DNA from: JBOFCS01 sp051646185
GTDB taxonomy: Bacteria; Actinomycetota; Actinomycetes; Mycobacteriales; Mycobacteriaceae
NCBI GenBank assembly: GCA_051646185.1
Contig: JBOFCS010000040.1
Span: 1-5,458 of the forward strand
Length of the DNA stretch: 5,458 nucleotides
Direction: 5' to 3'
In this document: piece after piece, positions 1 through 4,883 of the stretch
How positions within the stretch are numbered: position 1 is the first letter of the stretch
How the letters are laid out: every line of letters starts with the position of its first letter
Translations under genes and position numbers: made by a program
Notes under the pieces: model-generated
Seen by the model: the letters and a program-made list of their open reading frames with translations, nothing else
What the model was told of the DNA's origin: nothing
The model's database searches: none

Positions 1-302
1 CGTCTCTTGCCCGTATATGCGGATTTAACGAAATGTTTTTCTACCGTTGCTGTGCTTTCTTCAACACAATTGTGCAAGTTGCAGACCAAAAATCACCAGA
101 CAATTTAGCAGTCAATCAACATAAGAGCCATATAATCGACTATGTCACAGCTCTTATCAGAGGCTGGGAATCTGATCCCGAAAGATTTACTGTGAAATTT
201 GCACTTCTCGTTGACGGTGCCGCCGTTACTGCTGTCCGAGAAGAAATTCTCACCGCCGCGGTACATGCACAAAAAATCTCCGAACAGCCGCTTTACCGCT
301 AG
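1..302 (+). CDS. TetR-family transcriptional regulator, C-terminal part (5' end outside window)
   Basis: The frame is open from the left edge (first full codon at base 3) to TAG at 300-302, so the gene starts outside the window. What is visible is a ligand-binding domain of TetR type. There is a C-A-F-x-N motif (CCAFFNTI) of the kind found as GC-x-F-x-N at the start of the last helices in many actinobacterial TetR proteins. A short D-x-K-S-P-D-N loop follows, then helix-rich sequence with VNQHKSHIIDYVTALIRGW, and a final hydrophobic helix FALLVDGAAVTAV, matching the usual LLLDGA stretch near TetR C-termini. The helix-turn-helix half is missing, so operator and target cannot be read. The ATG at 33 is internal and unlikely to be the true start. 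The gene is convergent with the SUKH and permease remnants that follow. Family assignment is by motif and helix pattern only. Confidence 0.6.
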   Translation, partial: SLARICGFNEMFFYRCCAFFNTIVQVADQKSPDNLAVNQHKSHIIDYVTALIRGWESDPERFTVKFALLVDGAAVTAVREEILTAAVHAQKISEQPLYR

Positions 303-510
303 CACACATCTCTTGCCTAAAGCTTATTCTGAGCCTTACTTCGCAAATATCTTTAGCAGACAAAATATTTCCTAATGAAGAAAAAGGAATAGCCAACCCA
401 TCAGTAATACTGAGTAAATCACGATGCTCATCATCCAGACTTCCGCCCATGAAGCTATCGAGCACAGCAAGTTCCTCACTACTAGCACCAGGGTACAGCG
501 AAGGAAATTC
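303..510 (-). pseudogene. SMI1/KNR4 (SUKH) domain gene fragment
   Basis: In one minus-strand frame, reading from about base 510 leftward, the peptide runs PSLYPGASSEELAVLDSF, then GGSLDDEHRDLLSITDGL, then IPFSSLGNILSAKDI. This is the pattern of SMI1/KNR4 (SUKH) domains: a P-G-A-S-x-x-E-L-x-x-L-x start, a hydrophobic helix, L-P/D-D-x-x-R-x-L-L, then a T/N-D/N-G-x turn and an I-L-x-x-x-D-I strand. SUKH proteins often serve as immunity proteins to nuclease toxins in bacteria, but they have other roles too. There is no start codon or ribosome site at the fragment's beginning; it emerges directly from the truncated permease at about 510. Past base 303 the frame runs into the antisense of the TetR gene, to a stop near 250. 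I read it as a 5'- and probably 3'-deleted remnant. The exact ends are approximate. Confidence 0.5.
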
Positions 511-943
511 CCGAGAGTAGCAACTTGACTGGGCGTACTGTCGCATTTCCAGATGATTTTTTACCAAAATTGGGCATGACCATGACAAAAATTCCCACTA
601 GGAGCATTAAGACAATTACTACTGGCCTTAGAACCTCTGAATTAACAAATGATGCTGTTAATGCGCCAACAGCTGCACAGCCCCCGGCAATCGGAATACT
701 GACCACCAGTAGCTTTTTTGATACTTTGTTAGACCGCAAATAAAAAATTGCAGCGGTTCCGGTTCCCCAAATCGCTGTTAATTTATTGGTACCTAAAGCC
801 ACTGCTGGGTGAACACCTGGAAAAGCAATCAGCAATAGAGGTATCAGAACCAAGCCTCCCCCGCCTATAACAGCATCAATCCAGCCGGCCACCCCTGCAC
901 CAGCCAGCAATAGCAACAGCAACTGAAAACCAGGAAGTTCCAT
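482..943 (-). pseudogene. TauE/SafE-family permease, truncated after four to five membrane segments
   Basis: The ATG at 943 is preceded by a good ribosome site (AAAGGTG, 7 bases away). The N-terminus carries the TauE/SafE signature: a hydrophobic helix, then AGWIDAVIGGGGLVLIPLLL (about residues 19-38), then ALGTNKLTAIWGT. Hydrophobic segments lie near residues 6-20, 24-40, 55-70, 75-100 and 107-123. Intact family members (putative sulfite/sulfonate or other anion exporters) are about 250-260 residues with a second half resembling the first, including a GFYDGFFGPGTG-type loop. Here family-like sequence stops at VKLLLSG (about residue 144) just where that loop should follow, and the frame ends at residue 153. 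Downstream DNA is SUKH-like instead, so the second half has been deleted. A half-length product is unlikely to transport. The gene is divergent from the oxygenase remnant. Confidence 0.75.
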
Positions 944-1088
944 ACCCAGACACCTTTCAGCTTAATTCAAGTTGTTGTTCGCCAGCCATTTACCCACCAA
1001 TACTATAGTTACCCTAGTAAATCATTCCTAATGTTACCCATCAGTTTTAGATACCATCCTGCAACTCATATGTAACTGGAAGGCACAG
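944..1088. promoter_or_regulatory. Divergent intergenic region with three TTACCC repeats and a TTAC-N4-GTAA dyad
   Basis: This region separates the permease (minus) from the oxygenase remnant (plus) and should hold both promoters. TTACCC occurs at 990-995, 1009-1014 and 1034-1039. The second copy is part of a small dyad, TTAC-CCTA-GTAA (1009-1020). ACTATAGT (1002-1009) is a self-complementary -10-like sequence that could serve either strand. No -35 box with good spacing stands out on either strand. The ribosome site for the plus-strand gene, GGAAGG (1078-1083), lies 5 bases before its ATG. The repeats could be regulator half-sites, perhaps for the neighbouring TetR, but this is inference. Confidence 0.3.
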
Positions 1089-1726
1089 ATGACAATTGAA
1101 CGTCACTTCAACACAAAGTATGCCAATGGATACCTAGATATCTCCTCAGTTAAAGACTTTGTTCACCAATCCCACAATCATGGTTTTCTCCTTTTAAAAG
1201 GATTGCCATTAGATGGCGGACTCCCCCACACTCCTAAAAACATTTCAACAACTCCAGTTTCACTGCCAGTAATAGATTCACACCTTTACAATGTTGGCAA
1301 AGCAGTAGGTCAAATAGTCGCTTACGCCGAGGAACAGCACGGAAGACTGCTACATGACATTCGCCCAGTACCGGGCGAAGAAGCTAAAGCAGAAAATACT
1401 GGATCAACTCATTGAGTATTGTTCAACTCAGAATTAATTCACATACAACTTCAGCATTAAAGTCACTGGCACAAAAAGCTTTACAAATTTTCGTTCAAGC
1501 TCTTAATGCAGCAGCTAGTGATATCATTTTGGAACCCGGCGATATGATCATTATCGATAATCATATCGCCGCCCATGGCAGAACACATTTCTTTCCATAC
1601 TACGACGGAAAAGATCGTTGGTTACGTCGGGTTTTTGCTAGCAAGTCAATCCCTGCATGGGCGCATCGGATGCAAAGCGCTACAGGAACACTTCCTGATT
1701 GTCGAACTCTTCTCAGCATGTTGTAG
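1089..1726 (+). pseudogene. Clavaminate-synthase/TauD-like 2-oxoglutarate oxygenase (arginine/asparagine hydroxylase type), internally deleted
   Basis: Two adjacent pieces in different frames match opposite ends of one family. Piece 1 (1089-1415, ATG with GGAAGG 5 bases upstream) has GFLLLKGLPLDGGLPHTPKN, then a VGQIVAYAEEQHGRLLHDIRPVPGEE stretch and NTGST. That is the N-terminal half of the CAS-like Fe(II)/2-oxoglutarate oxygenases that include VioC and asparagine oxygenases. Piece 2 (about 1440-1726) has LEPGDMIIIDNHIAAHGRT and YYDGKDRWLRRVF. This supplies the distal iron-binding His and the 2-oxoglutarate-binding Arg of the C-terminus. Between NTGST and the second piece the family normally has the HTE/HxD iron motif and roughly 110-130 further residues; none of it is here. 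Loss of two of three iron ligands plus the frame change and the TGA at 1413 means no active enzyme. The native substrate was probably a free amino acid, unproven. Confidence 0.75.
1537..1571. repeat. Perfect 12-bp inverted repeat within the oxygenase remnant
   Basis: The arms CGGCGATATGAT (1537-1548) and ATCATATCGCCG (1560-1571) are exact reverse complements around an 11-base spacer, CATTATCGATA. The spacer itself allows the dyad to extend by four more pairs (TATC/GATA) if a 3-base bulge is accepted. It lies over the codons for the conserved PGDMIIIDNHIAAH motif. There is no T-run beside it, so it does not look like an intrinsic terminator. Confidence 0.8.
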
Positions 1727-1802
1727 AGCATTAGTTGATCCGGGCTGTAATGCAAGAATTTATCCAAAACTACTGGCAGTACCCGAAAGTCCTTCCGAAG
1801 CC

Positions 1803-2603
1803 TCAGGCTGTATGGCCCAGCGCCCAGTCAAGCGCATGATCGGCGACCTGCTCCCAGCCATCCTCCCCCACGGTGAAATGCGATCGACCTGGGTACTCTA
1901 CGTAGTCCGTCGTTCCCGACTTATAGCGGCGATGGTTTTCCCGAACCACCGAAGCTGGCACAGTTCGGTCAGCGTCACCGGCAACGAAGAGCAGCGGGGC
2001 GCGATCTGGCTTGCGATAGTCGACCCGGGTTGCTGCATTGGGAGTGAAGTTCGCAAACGCGGCTTGAAAGAGCGGTCGGGCCGGGGCGGGAACATGGAAG
2101 CGCTCCCACGCTTCGAGCGATTCCTCCACAGTGAGAGCATTAGCAAATCCAAAGTGAAATTGCTTGGCGGTCAACGAAATTCCGCGATTCCTATTTAAGG
2201 GATTACCCAATGCTGGGAACACCGCGCGCAGCTGCACCAGCGGCAGCCCGTATACACCCTTGGTTTGTCCAGGATGAATCGCAACCCCAGCCGCTCCGTA
2301 CCCACGATCGAGTAAAAGCTGGGTCACTAACCCACCAACCGAATGGCCGATGATAATCGGGGCTTCGTCGAGCGCAGAGATCAATTTGGCATGATGATCG
2401 GTAACCTCGTCAACCCCAAGACCGCCCACCAATGACGGATCGGACCGTAGTTGATCGATCGTATGATCCATCCGGGGCCAGGTAGGGGTAATCACCCGTA
2501 ACCCGCGCTGAGTGAACCGGTCCGCCCACTGTTGCCAACTCAGCGGGGTCATCCAGAGGCCATGAATGAGAACGATAGTTTGCGGGGTTTGGGATTTTGT
2601 CAC
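1803..2603 (-). CDS. Alpha/beta hydrolase
   Basis: This is an apparently intact alpha/beta-hydrolase fold protein of 266 residues. Visible elements, numbered from the GTG at 2603, are HGLW (14-17) for the oxyanion hole, GHSVGG (86-91) with nucleophile Ser88, GDADRTVP with probable acid Asp212, and GRSHF with catalytic His242. There is no signal peptide or membrane segment, so it is cytoplasmic. It resembles a common actinobacterial family of uncharacterised esterase/lipase-like hydrolases; the substrate cannot be read. Two GTG starts are possible. The one at 2615 has no ribosome site, while the one at 2603 has GTGAGG 6 bases upstream and is preferred. The gene is visibly richer in G+C and uses more GC-ending codons than the genes on either side, which suggests separate ancestry. 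It is convergent with the oxygenase remnant and has its own promoter upstream. Confidence 0.87.
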   Translation of the reverse strand: MTKSQTPQTIVLIHGLWMTPLSWQQWADRFTQRGLRVITPTWPRMDHTIDQLRSDPSLVGGLGVDEVTDHHAKLISALDEAPIIIGHSVGGLVTQLLLDRGYGAAGVAIHPGQTKGVYGLPLVQLRAVFPALGNPLNRNRGISLTAKQFHFGFANALTVEESLEAWERFHVPAPARPLFQAAFANFTPNAATRVDYRKPDRAPLLFVAGDADRTVPASVVRENHRRYKSGTTDYVEYPGRSHFTVGEDGWEQVADHALDWALGHTA

Positions 2604-2650
2604 TGCAATCCTCACTCAGACAAAGGTAGAAACGAATGTTCTTTGCACTA

Positions 2651-2679
2651 AAAGTAAGACGCAGAAGAAACCCTGTCAA
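2651..2679 (-). promoter_or_regulatory. Probable sigma-70-type promoter of the hydrolase gene
   Basis: On the minus strand a consensus -35 TTGACA (2674-2679) is followed after exactly 17 bases by TACTTT (2651-2656), a moderate -10 match. Transcription would begin near 2644, giving a leader of about 40 bases before the GTG at 2603. The -35 box ends only two bases from the terminus of the IS remnant at 2682. Confidence 0.5.
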
Positions 2680-2681
2680 AC

Positions 2682-2830
2682 TGAACTACCCTGGGTTTTC
2701 TGGAGAGTTTCTTTTAGCGGGAAGTTAAATTATGCCTGGGAATACGAAAAGTATTCGTCGAGTTGAAGAGCCGAGCTGACGAAGTTAGGTATCAGCGTTT
2801 TCCCGTCTATGTTTCATGCTTGCTGGCGCC
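2682..2830 (+). mobile_element. Decayed left end of an IS3-family insertion sequence
   Basis: Bases 2682-2709 begin TGAACTACCC-TGG and contain TGGAGAGTT. This closely follows the layout of the IS6110/IS51-type terminal repeat as I remember it (TGAACCGCCCCGG...CCGGAGACTC), with about 18 of 28 positions the same. Twenty-three bases further is an ATG (2732), where orfA of such elements begins. Read with small frame changes, the following codons give EYEKYSS and then ELKSRADEV, matching the (K/R)Y(S/P)xELKxRAV(R/E)xV start of IS3-family OrfA transposase. At least two frameshifts separate the ATG from this motif, so it is dead. No orfB and no matching right-hand terminal repeat could be found; the right boundary given is arbitrary. 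Confidence 0.5.
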
Positions 2831-3069
2831 GGGTCATCCCGAACGAGGTTTATGCTGACACTGGGCTGATTAACACAATTTTTCGAGTTTCAAACTACCC
2901 GGTTCCAGTATGTTTTAGGTTTCCAAAAGTAAGGATAGTGCTTATTACCAAAGTATTTCATGGTCTTACGGTACACGGCCGAACGGGTTGTACAGGAAAT
3001 AGGTCAGCGTGAGTATTTTCTTAACGAACTTCACAGCCTAATTTCTAATCGAGATCTGATACCTAAATT

Positions 3070-3198
3070 TCATCGAGGATAAGCAAATATCCTCACAATG
3101 ACATCCGCCAGTCTGGTTGCAAATAGAATAATTCCCAGAACAGACACTCCCAAATAGGAATTTAAGGCTACACCGGTTTGCTGGCGGGATAGCCTGCG
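3070..3198 (-). pseudogene. C-terminal fragment of an unidentified membrane protein
   Basis: Between in-frame stops at 3199-3201 and 3070-3072, the minus strand encodes 42 residues with a protein-like pattern. SRQQTGVALNSYLGVSVLGI is followed by IILFATRLADVIVRIF and a short AYPR tail. This is one clean transmembrane segment followed by an amphipathic end with Arg and Asp, as at the C-terminus of many permeases; ABC importer permeases of the SsuC/TauC type end in a similar way, but the likeness is loose. There is no usable start codon or ribosome site ahead of the segment, and upstream DNA in the other frames does not continue it. It is therefore a remnant rather than a small gene, if it is protein-derived at all. 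Confidence 0.3.
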
Positions 3199-3205
3199 CT
3201 ACAAT
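3178..3205 (+). promoter_or_regulatory. Candidate promoter of the deiminase gene
   Basis: TTGCTG (3178-3183) and TACAAT (3200-3205, five of six to the -10 consensus) are separated by 16 bases. Transcription would start near 3212, leaving a leader of about 88 bases. A second possible pair, TTGATT (3214-3219) and TATCAA (3236-3241), also has a 16-base spacer and would give a shorter leader. The sequence alone does not decide between them. Confidence 0.35.
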
Positions 3206-3299
3206 TTTCTCGATTGATTACTGATCGTTTATCGCTATCAACAAACAGCCTATTGGTCCATCTACTTTGTGCTAAATCACATCGAAGGGCGTAAGTGTT

Positions 3300-4442
3300 A
3301 TGCAATATGTTTCTCGACGAACATTGCTGAAAGCCAGTGCTCTCACTACCTTGGGCGCCGCCGGGCTAGCCGCATGTTCCACCGATTCACAAACCGCTGA
3401 CCGCCCTTCCCCGAATACCTCGGTTGCCCCTCCGGTCCCCCAGGGCTTACGGATGCCAGCAGAGTCTCTGCCGCATAAGCGAACCTTCATGTCCTGGCCA
3501 CCACTGAACTCTGTATGGGAAGGCTCCGACGGGCCAGCTGTACAAGAAGATATTGCTCGAGTTGCTCGAGCAATATCACAGTTTGAACCAGTAGTTTTAC
3601 TTGCTTCGACACAAGAGGCTGCTAGCGCTCGTCGGGCCTGCGGCTCAGAGATAGAAGTTCTCGAGATCCCTACCGATGACCTTTGGGTTAGAGACAGTGG
3701 ACCAACGTTTGTCCTTGGCCCGAATGGTTTGTCAGGAATCGATTTTCACTTTAATGGCTGGGGAAATAAACAAGAGCACTCCCGTGATTCTTCAGTAGCT
3801 AGCGAAATCTTGTCTCATTTCGCCATCCCTCGAATTGATCCAGCACTGATCGCCGAAGGCGGGTCGCTAGAAATTGATGGCGAAGGTACTTTACTGGTGA
3901 CTAAAAGTTCGCTCGTTATTGATAATCGTAATCCTGGAAAATCTCAAGATCAGATCGAACAATCACTTAAAGAGCTACTCGGCGTAAGCAAAGTCATCTG
4001 GGTCAATGGCATTCAAGGAAAAGATATTACGGATTTTCATATTGACGCTCTCGCTCGATTTGCCGGGCCTGGGGTAGTCGCACTAAGCAAACCAGCAACG
4101 ACTGGTGATATCTGGTGGCAGGCTTATGAACAAGCTCGTGGCATTCTTGAAAATACCACCGATGCCCAAGGTCGATCAATAAATATTGTTGAACTCCCTG
4201 AACCAGATCCTGAGAATTTAGGTGAGCGCGGTGACAGCTTCCTCGGTACCTACGCCAACTACTACGTAGTGAATGACGGGGTTATCGTGCCAGAGTTTGG
4301 CGACAAAACAGCTGACGCAAATGCAGTTTCAATCGTCGCTGAACTTCACCCTGGTCGCAGAGTTGTCCAAGTAGATATCAATGTTATCGCTGAAGGTGGC
4401 GGCGGGATTCATTGTGCTACCCAACAACAACCCATGATCTAA
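3300..4442 (+). CDS. Agmatine deiminase-family (peptidylarginine deiminase-like) lipoprotein, Tat-exported
   Basis: This gene encodes 380 residues; ATG at 3300 with GAAGGG about 9-10 bases upstream. The N-terminus has a twin-arginine motif SRRTLLK (5-11), a hydrophobic stretch and a lipobox LAAC (23-26), so Cys26 should be lipidated after Tat export. A low-complexity Pro/Ser/Thr linker (about 32-48) follows. The catalytic domain (about 50-380) shows the guanidino-modifying enzyme pattern: TDDLWVRDSGP (125-135), EGG (186-188), FHID (246-249) with His247 and Asp249, and GGGGIHCATQQQP (366-378) with nucleophile Cys372. All expected catalytic positions are present, so it is likely active. Family members hydrolyse agmatine to N-carbamoylputrescine and ammonia, or deiminate peptidyl-arginine. 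The usual bacterial agmatine deiminase is cytoplasmic, so the export signal is notable and the substrate is less certain. The arsR promoter region follows it. Confidence 0.9.
   Translation: MQYVSRRTLLKASALTTLGAAGLAACSTDSQTADRPSPNTSVAPPVPQGLRMPAESLPHKRTFMSWPPLNSVWEGSDGPAVQEDIARVARAISQFEPVVLLASTQEAASARRACGSEIEVLEIPTDDLWVRDSGPTFVLGPNGLSGIDFHFNGWGNKQEHSRDSSVASEILSHFAIPRIDPALIAEGGSLEIDGEGTLLVTKSSLVIDNRNPGKSQDQIEQSLKELLGVSKVIWVNGIQGKDITDFHIDALARFAGPGVVALSKPATTGDIWWQAYEQARGILENTTDAQGRSINIVELPEPDPENLGERGDSFLGTYANYYVVNDGVIVPEFGDKTADANAVSIVAELHPGRRVVQVDINVIAEGGGGIHCATQQQPMI
3549..3577. repeat. Perfect 13-bp inverted repeat inside the deiminase gene
   Basis: The arms GATATTGCTCGAG (3549-3561) and CTCGAGCAATATC (3565-3577) are exact reverse complements with only a TTG spacer. 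In the message this is a long, tight hairpin over codons 84-93 (DIARVARAIS). It contains two GCTCGAG copies in direct orientation as well. No T-run follows, so it is not a standard terminator. Confidence 0.85.
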
Positions 4443-4454
4443 ACGATATTTTGT

Positions 4455-4480
4455 CTAGGGTGCGACCTAGCCCTTGCTTA
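4455..4480 (+). terminator. Weak candidate terminator after the deiminase gene
   Basis: CTAGG (4455-4459) and CCTAG (4466-4470) form a 5-bp stem with a 6-base loop. They are followed by CCCTTGCTTATTGTTT, which is T-rich but has no continuous T-run. It is correctly placed 13 bases after the stop codon, but the stem is short. The same bases overlap the likely -35 region of arsR, so the role is doubtful. Confidence 0.25.
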
Positions 4481-4508
4481 TTGTTTCGATATCTGTCAAT
4501 ATAGACAA
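4474..4508 (+). promoter_or_regulatory. Probable arsR promoter, leaderless
   Basis: TTGCTT (4474-4479) and CAATAT (4497-4502) are spaced by 17 bases. A start six bases after the -10 box would put the first transcribed base at or next to the GTG of arsR (4509). No ribosome site precedes that GTG, which fits a leaderless message, common in actinobacteria. The -10 box sits at the exact centre of the large dyad described next, so a bound repressor would cover it. The -10 match is only moderate. Confidence 0.4.
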
Positions 4509-4521
4509 GTGTCGAAACAAT
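4480..4521. promoter_or_regulatory. ArsR operator: 42-bp dyad overlapping the arsR start
   Basis: The dyad is centred between 4500 and 4501. The outer arms ATTGTTTCGA (4480-4489) and TCGAAACAAT (4512-4521) are perfect complements. The inner TGTC (4494-4497) and GACA (4504-4507) share the same centre around AATATA. Over 18-base arms, 15 positions pair. TGTC/GACA cores around an AT-rich centre fit the usual shape of ArsR/SmtB-family operators. The right arm covers the first four codons of arsR, so ArsR most likely represses its own operon here. Confidence 0.7.
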
Positions 4522-4883
4522 TGTCGCTCACCCAGGTGACTGATGCTTGCTGTTCTCCGCTTGTTCGTGAGCCACTTACTCCCGACTGGGCTAGCGACCT
4601 TGCGCATATGTTTAAGGCCATCAGTGATCCAGTCCGCTTACGTTTACTCTCATTAGTAGCCAGCCACGAGGGTGGCGAAGCCTGTGTCTGCGATATCTCT
4701 GACTCTTTTGAACTTTCGCAACCCACAATTTCTCACCATCTTAAAGTTTTAAGAGAAGCAGGCTTATTGGACTGCGAACGGCGTGGAACCTGGGTCTACT
4801 ACCGAGTGATTACCACTGCGCTGCAACAACTATCAGCTGTCCTTACTACTGTTAATTCCCAAGAGGTTTCATATGAGCACTAA
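4509..4883 (+). CDS. arsR: ArsR-family arsenite-responsive repressor
   Basis: This gene encodes 124 residues with a GTG start. Residues 30-50 (DLAHMFKAISDPVRLRLLSLV) are the standard first helices of ArsR/SmtB repressors. The winged helix-turn-helix follows at about 61-99, with recognition helix SQPTISHHLKVLREAGLL and wing CERRGTWVYYRV. Two cysteine motifs are present. An N-terminal Cys14-Cys15 pair resembles the metalloid site known from Corynebacterium glutamicum ArsR, and ACVCD (Cys59, Cys61) resembles the ELCVCDL site of E. coli ArsR. It should dimerise, bind the dyad at its own start, and release DNA when As(III) or Sb(III) binds the cysteines. The start at 4509 keeps the Cys pair but lacks a ribosome site; a TTG at 4521 or GTG at 4536 would also keep it but have none either. 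Its end overlaps the acr3 start by 11 bases, showing co-transcription and coupling. Confidence 0.92.
   Translation: MSKQLSLTQVTDACCSPLVREPLTPDWASDLAHMFKAISDPVRLRLLSLVASHEGGEACVCDISDSFELSQPTISHHLKVLREAGLLDCERRGTWVYYRVITTALQQLSAVLTTVNSQEVSYEH

Larger units (their letters stand above)
2616..3299. other. 684-base stretch without an intact gene
   Basis: From left to right this stretch holds the hydrolase promoter, the left end of a decayed IS3-family element, about 240 bases (2830-3069) in which I recognise nothing, a C-terminal membrane-protein scrap on the minus strand, and the deiminase leader. Open frames here are short, lack ribosome sites and show no recognisable domain. A 7-bp hairpin, GAGGATA (3075-3081) with TATCCTC (3088-3094), lies at the end of the membrane-protein scrap. 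It has no clear T-run on either side. I see no tRNA, riboswitch or CRISPR features. Confidence 0.6.

Noticed and set aside
1360..1379. TTCGCCC/GGGCGAA inverted repeat with a 6-base loop in the oxygenase remnant
   Set aside because: Seven pairs within coding sequence are not remarkable by themselves, and the codons for RPVPGEE explain the bases.
1575..2198. Long plus-strand open frame of 207 codons
   Set aside because: Most of it is antisense to the well-supported hydrolase, whose high G+C opens false frames. It has no recognisable domain and its first part overlaps the oxygenase C-terminal piece in another frame.
2809..3012. Plus-strand ORF of 67 codons
   Set aside because: There is no ribosome site or domain; it lies in the stretch with only short chance frames and could not be linked to IS3 OrfB motifs.
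2940..3030. Minus-strand short ORFs, one with LTYFLYNPFG and one aromatic-rich with MKYFGNKHYPYFW
   Set aside because: NPFG recalls a methyltransferase motif, but the frame stops within three residues and neither peptide continues into a recognisable domain.
2960..3082. Small plus-strand ORF of 40 codons (MVLRYTAERVVQEIG...)
   Set aside because: Composition is protein-like, but there is no ribosome site, no family recognised, and it overlaps the end of the minus-strand membrane-protein scrap.
3075..3094. 7-bp hairpin as an intrinsic terminator
   Set aside because: There is no continuous T-run on either side and no intact gene ends there; noted only as part of the geneless stretch.
1089..4442. 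A joint arginine-metabolism pathway linking the oxygenase remnant and the deiminase
   Set aside because: Both families act on arginine-like compounds, but the oxygenase is broken, the genes are far apart and separately transcribed, and the deiminase is exported.
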